Below are positions 9,178 to 17,049 of a stretch of DNA of 60,527 nucleotides, piece after piece; positions within the stretch are counted from its first letter, which is position 1, and the number at the start of each line of letters is the position of its first letter. Under the pieces are notes generated by a model. The model searched no databases, was not told where the DNA came from, and worked only from the letters and a program-made list of their open reading frames with translations. This stretch comes from Acidobacteriota bacterium (GTDB lineage Bacteria > Acidobacteriota > Terriglobia > Terriglobales > SCQP01). The DNA is taken from assembly GCA_027459505.1 (NCBI GenBank), contig DAIDIE010000017.1, positions 1 to 60,527 of the forward strand, written 5' to 3'. Position numbers and translations under genes: made by a program.

Positions 9178-10623
9178 ATGAACAACAAAAAGCAGCATGC
9201 CGGCTTTTACGGCTGGCTGGAGCGCCGTATCGGCATTGACCAAATGATGCACGAGGCTCTGGATGAGCCCATTCCTGGAGGCGCGCGGCTGGCCTATGTG
9301 TTTGGTTCCGGGTTGTTGTTCCTCTTCCTTTCCCAGGTCATTACCGGCCTGGCGCTGGCGCTCTACTATGTGCCCTCCACAGATCATGCCCACACCACGG
9401 TCGCCTATATCAGCAAGGTGGTGGCCGCCGGCGAGTTCCTGCGTAGCCTGCACGCCTACGGCTCCAGCGCCATCATTGTGGTGCTGCTGCTGCACGTCCT
9501 GCAGACGGTGTTCTATGGCAGCTACAAAGGCCGCCGCGAGTTGCTGTGGATCTCCGGCTGCGTCCTGGCGACGTTAATGTTCGCCATGGCCTTCACGGGC
9601 TACCTTTTGCCGTGGGATCAGAAGGCCTACTTCGCAACCGCGGTCGGCACCAACATTGTCGGGGAGGTGCCCGGCATTGGCGGTAAGCTCGAGTTGCTCA
9701 TGCGCGGCGGACCCGCCCTCGGCACGCTGACCATCTCGCGCTTTTTTGTCGCTCACGTGCTGCTCATTCCGGGAATGATCTTTGCCTTCGTGGCGCTGCA
9801 CGTCTTCTTTTTCCGCAAGGCGGGAGCGGCGGGGCCGATCAGCGCCAAGCCTCGCAATTCAGGTCTGCCTACGACTCCCTTCTATCCTGGTCAGGTCATC
9901 ATCGATATGGCCTTCGCTCTGGCGCTGATCGCCGTCTTGTCGCTGCTGGCTCATTTCTTCCCCTTCCCCGTTGGCCCTCGCGCCAATCCCGCCGACAGCA
10001 CTTACCTGCCGCGTCCGGAGTGGTATTACATCCCTGTCTTCCAGTGGCTTAAGTACTGGGAAGGCAGCCGCGCCTTTTTGGGAGTCGTGCTGATCCCTGC
10101 TGTGATTGTCCTGTTGTTCGTACTGTTGCCCTTCCTTGATCGCGGCGCCGAGCGGCGGCCCTGGCGCCGTCCCATCCCGGTGGGCGGCGTTGTGATCGTT
10201 CTCCTGGGACTTGCAGGGCTTGGTTGGGCGAGCCATTCGCAGGACACCAAAGACCCCAGCATCGCCTCCCAATTGCATCGCCAGGACGAGGCCGTCGTCC
10301 AGTACATGAAGCAGCCCTTTAAACCCGAGGAGAGTGGTGGCGGTGCGACCGCCACTGGTGAGGCAAAGGAATCCGCCAATCCCATGGTGCAGGCGGGTGA
10401 AAAGCTGTACCAGGACAACCTGTGCAGCGCCTGTCATGGCGTGGCAGGAAAAGGCGGTATCGCCGCGCCGCTCTCTGGTATTGGCTCCCGGATGTCTTCA
10501 CAACAATTACAGACGCTGTTGACCAACCCGACCCCGAAGATGACCGGCGGAGGCATGCCTCCGGTGCCCCTCAAAGATGGGCAGTTGAAGCAGTTGGTGG
10601 CCTATCTGATGAGCCTGAAGTAG
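9178..10623 (+). CDS. qcrB: Cytochrome b with fused C-terminal cytochrome c domain (bc complex)
   Basis: A 481-residue quinol-oxidising cytochrome b. The N-terminal part has the four-helix b-haem core with His ligands in RSLHAYGSS, LLLHVLQ, AHVLL and ALHVF, and a subunit-IV-like half with the Qo-site motif PEWY. After a helix near residue 345 and a Gly/Ala linker comes a class I cytochrome c domain with CSACH (about residues 418-422) and the probable distal Met in GGGMPP. Haem c is therefore covalently part of the b subunit. Adjacency to the porin-cytochrome operon suggests the bc complex exchanges electrons with that conduit, but this is inferred from context. Confidence 0.93.
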   Translation: MNNKKQHAGFYGWLERRIGIDQMMHEALDEPIPGGARLAYVFGSGLLFLFLSQVITGLALALYYVPSTDHAHTTVAYISKVVAAGEFLRSLHAYGSSAIIVVLLLHVLQTVFYGSYKGRRELLWISGCVLATLMFAMAFTGYLLPWDQKAYFATAVGTNIVGEVPGIGGKLELLMRGGPALGTLTISRFFVAHVLLIPGMIFAFVALHVFFFRKAGAAGPISAKPRNSGLPTTPFYPGQVIIDMAFALALIAVLSLLAHFFPFPVGPRANPADSTYLPRPEWYYIPVFQWLKYWEGSRAFLGVVLIPAVIVLLFVLLPFLDRGAERRPWRRPIPVGGVVIVLLGLAGLGWASHSQDTKDPSIASQLHRQDEAVVQYMKQPFKPEESGGGATATGEAKESANPMVQAGEKLYQDNLCSACHGVAGKGGIAAPLSGIGSRMSSQQLQTLLTNPTPKMTGGGMPPVPLKDGQLKQLVAYLMSLK

Positions 10624-10642
10624 TCAGCGTCATTGTTTCCCC

Positions 10643-10671
10643 GGGCTCCCATCTTTGGCGGGTGGGAGCCC
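10643..10671 (+). terminator. Terminator-like hairpin after the cytochrome b gene
   Basis: GGGCTCCCA (10643-10651) and TGGGAGCCC (10663-10671) form a perfect 9-bp stem with an 11-base loop, 19 bases after the cytochrome b stop. The following bases are not a clean T-run, so termination efficiency is uncertain. Confidence 0.5.
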
Positions 10672-10708
10672 ATCCGCGTTTCCCCATGGGGTTGGTGAAC
10701 AAAACGCC

Positions 10709-10924
10709 ATGCGAACCGTAAGCGCAACCCAGTTGGCGCGAAACACCAGGGAGGTCCTCGACGCCGTCGCCGTGCAGCGCGAAACCGTCGAGATCACTCG
10801 CAACGACCTTGTGGTCGCCCGGATTTCACCCGTGGAGATCGCAACGGACTCCACTGAGCCATCGCAATCGCAATCCGCCTTCAGCCTCGCTTTAGGGCGA
10901 ATGGAGCGTGCGCGGAAGGCTTAG
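10709..10924 (+). CDS. Phd/YefM-family antitoxin-like protein, without a neighbouring toxin
   Basis: A 71-residue protein whose N-terminus (VSATQLARNTREVLDAV ... VEITRNDLVVARISPVE) matches the Phd/YefM antitoxin DNA-binding fold: a short beta strand, the conserved A-x-x-x-x-R-x-x-L-D helix, then the strand pair before I-x-P. The ATG at 10709 starts exactly at the fold; longer in-frame starts add an unrelated stretch. The usual PIN or RelE toxin gene is absent: 9 bases on lies the convergent end of the P-type ATPase gene. It may be an orphan regulator or the remnant of a toxin-antitoxin pair. Confidence 0.75.
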   Translation: MRTVSATQLARNTREVLDAVAVQRETVEITRNDLVVARISPVEIATDSTEPSQSQSAFSLALGRMERARKA

Positions 10925-10933
10925 ATTGATAGC

Positions 10934-12973
10934 CTAGAAATCTTGCAAGCGCTCCGCTGGGAGCGCCGCGCGCAGCGCGTTCAACACGGCAATCACGTCG
11001 ATGATCTCCTGGGCAATCGCTCCGGCCAGCGGGGGCAAGTGTCCGCTCGCGGCGGCTATCATACCGGCGCCGCTCAGAATCATGCCTCCAATCGCGCTCT
11101 GCAGCATGATGGCGCGCATGCGGCTGCCGATGTGGAGCAACTCGTCCACTTTGCCCAGCATGGGTTCCAGGATCACGGCGCCGGCTGCTTCGGCAGTGAT
11201 GTCGCTGTTTTGTCCCATGGCTACGCCAACCGTCGCCGCCAGCATGGCCGGCGCGTCGTTGATACCATCGCCCACAAACAGCGTGGGCCCCTGCTTGGTG
11301 CGTTCCTGAACGATGCGCAGCTTGTCCTCCGGACTAAGTCCTCCCCGCGCATCGCGAATACCCACAGCCCGCGCCAGTTGCTCTACTGCCTGATCGCGGT
11401 CGCCGGAGAGAATCATCAGATCCTGCACCTTGTGCCTGGGGTGCAGATGATGAACAAAGGCCCGGCTCTCGACCCGCGCCCGGTCGTGGAAGCGGAACAG
11501 CGCCGCCAGGCGCCCCTGCACCAGCACTACGCACTCCATGCCGATACCGCTCTCCGGCAGCTTTGCTTCCATCTCCGGCGTGAGGCGGCCGCGGCCCGTC
11601 ACCAGCGTCTGGGAACCCTCCACATTGCCGCTCAGCCCCTGCCCCGGCCGCTCGCTGACGTTCAGCACCGGACGGAGCTTCAGGCGCCGCTGCCGCGCTG
11701 CCTGCTGGATCGCGGTGGCCAGCGGATGACGCGAATACTGTTCCAAGCTGGCGGCCAGCCGCAACACCTCCTCAGGCGCGATCTGTCCCAGCGGCACGAT
11801 CTCCGCCAGTTCCGGCTCACCATGCGTCAGCGTTCCGGTTTTATCGAACAGCATGGTGCGAATGGTCCCGACTTGCTCCAAAATGACCGGCTTCTTGATG
11901 ACAATTCCGCGTTTGGCCGCCAGTGAAATCGATCCGATGATGGCGATGGGAATGGCCAGCAGCAGCGGGCAGGGTGTGGCGATCACGATGACGGCCAGAA
12001 AGCGTTCCGGTTTTCCGCTCAGGATCCAGCCGGCTAGCGCCACCAGCGTGGCAAAAGGAGTGAACCACGCGCCCAACCGGTCCGCCAAACGGCGGATGTG
12101 CGGTGGGTTGGCCTCCGCCTGACGCATCACTTCCATGATCCGGGCGAAACGCGAGTCTCTCGCACGCTTCTCCGCGATGATGAACAGCGCGTTCTCTTCG
12201 TTGAGCGCGCCCGAGATCACCTGTGAGCCCGCCGTCTTGCGAATGCGGAAGGGCTCGCCGGTGAGGAACGACTCGTCCATGGTCCCTGAGCCCGATTGCA
12301 CTACTCCGTCCACCGGGCAGATCTCGTGCGGAAAGATCACCAGGCGGTCTCCGGCCCGTACCGTATCCACGGCGATGTCGTTGACGTGGATATCGCGCGT
12401 CGTCTCTCCGCTCACTTTGTGGGCGATGCTGGGGGTGCGCCGCGCCAGTGCGGTCAATACCGACGAGGCGCGGTGAGTGGCATAGGTTTCAAGCGCCTGC
12501 CCGCCGGAGAGCATCAGGACAATCATGGCCGCTACCAGGGGTTGTCCCATCAGGGTCGCGGTCACAATGGATATTCCCGCCAAAAAGTCGGCGCCAAACT
12601 CCCGCCGCAGCGCCTGCCGGCTGAGCTCATAAATCAGCGGCACGCCGGCGATCAGCAGCGCGACCCACAAGGGCAGTTCGGCCAGTTCCAAGCGCGTGTG
12701 CAGCGCAAACCGCAGCAGCAGGTACGCGCCGATCGCGGCCACGCTGAACAGAGCTGAGACGATATTCCACACGGAGGAGAGCCGCAGCAGGAAATGCGGC
12801 AAGCGCAAGCTTCCGCCGCTCACGTTCCCGGTGGCCGTGTCCTGCTCTGAGGCGGCGCCAGCCACTTCATCGCTATCCGCCCTGTCCGCCATATCCGCCC
12901 GCCCGTCGATGGGTATCACCGCCGGCGGGAGATTGGTCTCGTCTTTGCCTGGAGCGGGCGCGCGGGAACTCAC
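10934..12973 (-). CDS. P1B-type heavy-metal-translocating ATPase with a CPL membrane motif
   Basis: A 679-residue inner-membrane metal-efflux type P-ATPase. It shows TGE (238-240), the transmembrane TPCPLLLAIP (CPL at 335-337), the phosphorylation site DKTGT (377-381), the P1B-typical HP (416-417) and the hinge GDGIND (568-573). It lacks an N-terminal HMA metal-binding domain; its first 50 residues are hydrophilic and Asp/Ala-rich. CPL is not the CPC/CPH/SPC of the copper, zinc or cobalt groups, so the metal cannot be named. The GTG start overlaps the ASPIC/UnbV stop as GTGA, making it the third gene of the pentahaem operon. Confidence 0.9.
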   Translation of the reverse strand: MSSRAPAPGKDETNLPPAVIPIDGRADMADRADSDEVAGAASEQDTATGNVSGGSLRLPHFLLRLSSVWNIVSALFSVAAIGAYLLLRFALHTRLELAELPLWVALLIAGVPLIYELSRQALRREFGADFLAGISIVTATLMGQPLVAAMIVLMLSGGQALETYATHRASSVLTALARRTPSIAHKVSGETTRDIHVNDIAVDTVRAGDRLVIFPHEICPVDGVVQSGSGTMDESFLTGEPFRIRKTAGSQVISGALNEENALFIIAEKRARDSRFARIMEVMRQAEANPPHIRRLADRLGAWFTPFATLVALAGWILSGKPERFLAVIVIATPCPLLLAIPIAIIGSISLAAKRGIVIKKPVILEQVGTIRTMLFDKTGTLTHGEPELAEIVPLGQIAPEEVLRLAASLEQYSRHPLATAIQQAARQRRLKLRPVLNVSERPGQGLSGNVEGSQTLVTGRGRLTPEMEAKLPESGIGMECVVLVQGRLAALFRFHDRARVESRAFVHHLHPRHKVQDLMILSGDRDQAVEQLARAVGIRDARGGLSPEDKLRIVQERTKQGPTLFVGDGINDAPAMLAATVGVAMGQNSDITAEAAGAVILEPMLGKVDELLHIGSRMRAIMLQSAIGGMILSGAGMIAAASGHLPPLAGAIAQEIIDVIAVLNALRAALPAERLQDF

Positions 12974-14694
12974 AAGCTCTCCTCTTCACGGATCTTAAGC
13001 CATTGCCGTGCAGGCACGTTGTGCGCCACTTGCGTGCGCCCGCTCGGCCACTCGATGCGGAGCTGGTCCGCTTTCCGGGCCGTTCCCAGGCCGAAATGCA
13101 GTTCCAGCGCGTGTTGCGACAGGTACGATCCCTGGCTGCCTACCGCCTGGGTCTGCGTCCGCCCGCCACTGGTGACCTGGACGCGGGCGCCAATCCCGTT
13201 GCGATTGGATTTCTTTCCCTGTAAGGCAATCTTGAGCCAATTTCCCCCTTCCGCGCCGTCGGCCCGCCACAGCTTCAGTGGGCCGCGATTGCAGGAGACG
13301 GCGAAGTCGAGATCGCCGTCGCGGTCGTAATCGGCTACTGCCAGACCGCGCGCGTTGCAGGGCTGATCGAATGCCGGCGCGATCTGGCCCGCCACATTGT
13401 GGTAGCCGTCTTTGCTCCAGCGAAACAGAAATGGATGCTGCGGCACCAGCCGGTGGTGGTCCTGGGCGTCTTCAAGCGTGTTGCCGTTGACCACGACCAG
13501 GTCGGGTTGACCGGCATTATCGATATCCACGAACGCGCTCCCCCAACTCACCATCGGCAGCGTGATATACGCCAGTTGCATGGGATCGGCAATATCGGTG
13601 AAAGTCGGCTGCCCATCCAGCGACGCCTTCAGCAGGTTTTGGTAAAGCGAAGCGCCCTGGCCCAGCCAGTGCGCCACGAAGATGTCAAGCACGCCGTCGC
13701 CGTCCACATCCGTGACCGCCAATCCCATGCTTCCTTTGTTTTCCGAAAGCCAGCTCTGGGTACTGCGGTCGATGAACCGGCCGCCACCGTGGTTGGCGAA
13801 AAAGCGGTTCATGCTGAGGTCGTTGCCCACATACAGGTCGCAGTTGTGGGTGTGCCCAAACGGCGCGATGGTCACGGTCAGGCTGCGGCCATCGCTATCC
13901 GCCACGCCCGCCCGCCCGGTAACATCCGTGAAGGTTCCATTGCGGTTGTTGCGGAACAGCCGGTTCGGCTGCGCCGAAAATGAACGCGGGTTGAGCGCCG
14001 GCGGCACCACCAGGTTGTATTGGTGTATGGGGCTGAGGTGCAGGGACGCGATATCGCGCGGATAGTCGACGTAATGGGCAACATACAAGTCGAGCCATCC
14101 ATCGTTGTCGAAATCGAACCAGACCGCGCCCGTGCTCCACCCGGAAGTGAAGACTCCGGCGGATTTGGTGACGTCTTTAAATCGCCCATTGCCTTCGTTG
14201 TGATACAACCGGCAGCCGTCCTGGCCAGTGACGAACAGGTCCAGATAGCCGTCGTTGTCGTAGTCTCCCCAAAAGGCGCCCATGCCGAAATGCAGCAACT
14301 CCAGTCCCGCCTCTTCGGTAACATCGGTAAAGCTGCCATCGCGGTTGTTGCGGTAAAGGCGGTTGCCGGGGCCGCTGGGCTTGCCGCCAAACGGACCCGG
14401 CTGGTTGACGACGTACAGGTCGGGGTAGCCGTCATTGTCGTAATCGCCCCAAGCCAGGCCCGATCCCATGTCCTCCGGCAACTGTCCGGTGCGGGCGCCG
14501 TTGGAATGGACAAAGTTGATGCGGGCTGTGGCGGTGGCGTCCCGGTAAACGCCGTGCCCGGCAGACAGCTGCGGAGAAAGCGGTGCGCCGCCCGGCGCGC
14601 CTGCGCTTTTGCTCTGGGCGGCTTTTTTTTGGCAACCGACCGCCGACGCTAATGCCGCTCCGGTCAACATCCGAAAACAATCGCGACGATTCAT
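12970..14694 (-). CDS. FG-GAP/VCBS-repeat lipoprotein with C-terminal ASPIC/UnbV domain
   Basis: A 574-residue exported protein with a lipobox-like ASAVGC at residues 14-19, so probably a lipoprotein. It then has seven FG-GAP/VCBS-type blades; six carry a Ca-binding DxDxDGxxD-like loop (WGDYDNDGYPDLYV, FVDIDNAGQPDLVV, DYDRDGDLDFAV) and the fourth is degenerate. The last 70 residues form an ASPIC/UnbV domain (GIGARVQV, GSQGSYLSQ, HFGLG, IEWPSGR). These proteins are predicted beta-propellers of unknown function. It sits 3 bases after the pentahaem cytochrome gene and overlaps the ATPase gene, so it is co-expressed with both. Confidence 0.9.
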   Translation of the reverse strand: MNRRDCFRMLTGAALASAVGCQKKAAQSKSAGAPGGAPLSPQLSAGHGVYRDATATARINFVHSNGARTGQLPEDMGSGLAWGDYDNDGYPDLYVVNQPGPFGGKPSGPGNRLYRNNRDGSFTDVTEEAGLELLHFGMGAFWGDYDNDGYLDLFVTGQDGCRLYHNEGNGRFKDVTKSAGVFTSGWSTGAVWFDFDNDGWLDLYVAHYVDYPRDIASLHLSPIHQYNLVVPPALNPRSFSAQPNRLFRNNRNGTFTDVTGRAGVADSDGRSLTVTIAPFGHTHNCDLYVGNDLSMNRFFANHGGGRFIDRSTQSWLSENKGSMGLAVTDVDGDGVLDIFVAHWLGQGASLYQNLLKASLDGQPTFTDIADPMQLAYITLPMVSWGSAFVDIDNAGQPDLVVVNGNTLEDAQDHHRLVPQHPFLFRWSKDGYHNVAGQIAPAFDQPCNARGLAVADYDRDGDLDFAVSCNRGPLKLWRADGAEGGNWLKIALQGKKSNRNGIGARVQVTSGGRTQTQAVGSQGSYLSQHALELHFGLGTARKADQLRIEWPSGRTQVAHNVPARQWLKIREEESL

Positions 14695-14697
14695 TCC

Positions 14698-16650
14698 TTA
14701 CCGCCCCTGTGCGATCGCCGCGGCGCCGGGATGGCCCACGGGCAGGAAAAGGGTCGAGCTGGCCACGGTGATGATTGGTACCTTGGCGCGCACCTGCGGC
14801 GGCAGCAGCAGACGCTGGGACTGGTCATTGAAGCGCCGGTAGAGCAGGTTGAGCTCGCACTTGAACGGCCCCTGACTGTTTCGCGGGATAGGGAATTGGA
14901 ACAGTTTGGTGTCGCTCATGCCCGGCAGGATCGCGCGCTTGTCACGTCCCCCCACCGCGTTCCACAACGAGTGCGTGTAAATGGGCTGCCCATTGCGGTC
15001 CAGGAGATAGGAGCGGAACTGAATAGTGTCCCCGGTTACGGCATTGTCTTTGTTTAAATAGCCGGTCTGGTAGACCACCTTGCCAGTGGAGACATCGGTT
15101 ACCTGCAACTCCAGCCACGCCTGCGTTACATCCAGCGGACCAGTGGGGAAAGCGTGGCCTACTTTGCTGTTAATGACAACCGCGCGCACGTGGGCCGTCC
15201 CTCCGGGTTCAATCGTTCCTTCGGGGCTCATTTCCAGCGAGACCACCGAACCGCGTGGCCAACGGTCGGCGATCTCCGGAATGACGGTCTTTCCCTGCAT
15301 CCAGCGCAGCACCAGTTGCTGCTGCCGTTGTGCTCCCGGCAGATGGAGCAACGATGGCATGAAGCTGTTGGAGGCCAGAATGCGGTGGTCGTGAATCATT
15401 CCCTGTGCGTTGCGCGCCGGGTCATCGGAGGGGCGCAGCCGCATATGGCAGTCCTGGCATTGCAGGTTCGCTTTCTTGTTGGTGTGCCAGGGACCGTTCT
15501 TCCAGTCGTCATATTGATCCTGCAGTTGCACGAAACCCCACCCGTTTTCGTGCGCGTCAATGTACTGCTTATGGCACGAGCCGCAGAATACGGCCGTCTG
15601 CGATGGTTTCACGTTGTAATCATGATTGTGCAGTGCCGGATCGAGCCGGATCAGCGCGGAGGAGACGCGTAATAGAACCGGGTTGCTGGATTCTTCAAAC
15701 AGATAAGGCGTGGGCGGGTCGACCACATAGTTGGCGTTTCCCCGTGTCGCTAAATGACGCAAACTGTGGCAAAACGCGCATGAACTGCCTTGCCGTGCCT
15801 CCGGTTGAACTCCCACATGCGGGGTGAACCCGCCGACCAGCGTGAGCGGCTCATGGCAGCCCTCGCAGTAGTGCACCGCCTCCGGTCCGCGTGCGTGAAT
15901 GTAGTTGGTGCGCACCGCCTGATAAAAAATGTCGGTGGCGGAGTAGTGATGCGCGCCCGGCAGCCACTCCCGGTAAATCTGCGCATGACAGCGCTGGCAC
16001 GATTGCGAATTGTTCAGCAGCGCGGGCGCCACCATCAGATTTCCGGCAGTGCGCGCATTGGAGGGGCTGAAATCGCCGTGAATGCGCGGTTGCGACCGCA
16101 CCTTGGCCAACACCAGCCCGCCCACAAGTACCGCAACCAGTCCGGCGCCTACCGGCACTAACAAACCCACCCCGCGCTTTTGCGGGAAATGGGCGCGCAG
16201 CAGTCCGGCGACGATGTGGTACACAATCAGCGCGCCGGCCCCGAATCCCAGCCAAAGATGGACCTCGTGCAAGCGGTAAGGGGTGTCGCTCCCAAATAGG
16301 CCAACCCCGATCAGCGCCACGCCTGTCGCCGCCAGCGCTGCGATGCCCACTCCCGCCAGAATGGGGGGCTGGTACCAGCGGCTAGGTTGATATTTCTGCC
16401 CATGGCGTGCATGCCGCCAAAACAGCCGCGCCAGCAAGGGAATCGCCACCAACCCCGCCACGCTGTGCAGTACCAGCGCCCATTGCCCCGCCAGACTCAG
16501 GGGGCGCAGCCAGGGATACAGGCCGGTGAACAGCAGGACCAAAAAGAATCCCGAAGCCAGGCGCAGGCGCATCAGGGAACGGGGGAGCGGCTTGGCGGGT
16601 TCCGAGGGTGGTTGCTGAGAGGGTGGTTGAGGGGGTTGGGGGGCGCTCAT
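14698..16650 (-). CDS. Membrane-anchored pentahaem cytochrome c with a multi-helix N-terminal domain
   Basis: A 650-residue protein joining an integral-membrane domain to an exported multihaem domain. After a Pro/Gln-rich start there are about five membrane helices (about 32-50, 57-75, 98-118, 130-150, 163-182) with His at 62, 128, 131 and 145, which suggests bound b-haems. Five CXXCH motifs follow at 218, 262, 291, 356 and 398 in a cytochrome-c554-like context (SCQRCHAQIYREWLPGAHH). The last 200 residues lack haem motifs and look beta-rich. A quinol dehydrogenase feeding periplasmic cytochromes is the simplest reading, but it is inferred. It is the first gene of a three-gene operon. Confidence 0.85.
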   Translation of the reverse strand: MSAPQPPQPPSQQPPSEPAKPLPRSLMRLRLASGFFLVLLFTGLYPWLRPLSLAGQWALVLHSVAGLVAIPLLARLFWRHARHGQKYQPSRWYQPPILAGVGIAALAATGVALIGVGLFGSDTPYRLHEVHLWLGFGAGALIVYHIVAGLLRAHFPQKRGVGLLVPVGAGLVAVLVGGLVLAKVRSQPRIHGDFSPSNARTAGNLMVAPALLNNSQSCQRCHAQIYREWLPGAHHYSATDIFYQAVRTNYIHARGPEAVHYCEGCHEPLTLVGGFTPHVGVQPEARQGSSCAFCHSLRHLATRGNANYVVDPPTPYLFEESSNPVLLRVSSALIRLDPALHNHDYNVKPSQTAVFCGSCHKQYIDAHENGWGFVQLQDQYDDWKNGPWHTNKKANLQCQDCHMRLRPSDDPARNAQGMIHDHRILASNSFMPSLLHLPGAQRQQQLVLRWMQGKTVIPEIADRWPRGSVVSLEMSPEGTIEPGGTAHVRAVVINSKVGHAFPTGPLDVTQAWLELQVTDVSTGKVVYQTGYLNKDNAVTGDTIQFRSYLLDRNGQPIYTHSLWNAVGGRDKRAILPGMSDTKLFQFPIPRNSQGPFKCELNLLYRRFNDQSQRLLLPPQVRAKVPIITVASSTLFLPVGHPGAAAIAQGR

Positions 16651-17049
16651 TAATCTCCTTGCGGGGCCGGTTCCCGTGAACCTGCCTTCAGGCCTCCGAA
16701 GGGAGGCGATGCTGCTCTTGGGCCGTCAATCGTTTTGCGCCGCCGGCTGGTCCGTTTAGCGGGCGTCTGCCCCTGCATTCCTGCTGCCGGATCAGGAGCG
16801 GACCGCTCAGCCACAATCCGCAACAGCGGTCTGTGTCGGTTGGCGCTTTGATTGCAAGTGGTGTTATGGCACGCACCTTCAGGAGCCATTTGCCGCTGGA
16901 TAGGGGGTTGGCCGCTGTGATGTAGCTCACACCGCCAGCGTCTAGTTGATTTAAAGTACGAACCTACCTTGGACTGAATAGCCATCGTGGGCCTGGGCAA
17001 GTTGACAACGGGTGTGATTGCACAAGGAGTGAGAAGGGGGGAAGTACCT
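16651..17049. other. Divergent regulatory region between the pentahaem operon and the Crp/Fnr gene
   Basis: About 400 bases between oppositely oriented starts. Besides the Crp-type palindrome at 16916-16931 it contains TTGAT half-sites near 16846 and 16945 that do not complete an FNR box. Short open frames across it have no recognisable motif and lie over the promoter. Confidence 0.7.
16916..16931. promoter_or_regulatory. Perfect Crp-type operator TGTGATGTAGCTCACA
   Basis: TGTGA-N6-TCACA is an exact match to the core of the classical CRP operator. It lies about 120 bases upstream of the Crp/Fnr gene and about 265 bases upstream of the divergent pentahaem operon. The adjacent regulator keeps Arg196, Glu197 and Arg201 in the SRESVCR recognition helix, corresponding to the Arg180, Glu181 and Arg185 with which E. 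coli CRP reads TGTGA. Autoregulation and control of the divergent operon are inferred. Confidence 0.75.

Noticed and set aside
16846-16958. FNR-type boxes (TTGAT half-sites near 16846 and 16945)
   Set aside because: The second half-sites do not match ATCAA, and the regulator has CRP-type, not FNR-type, recognition residues.
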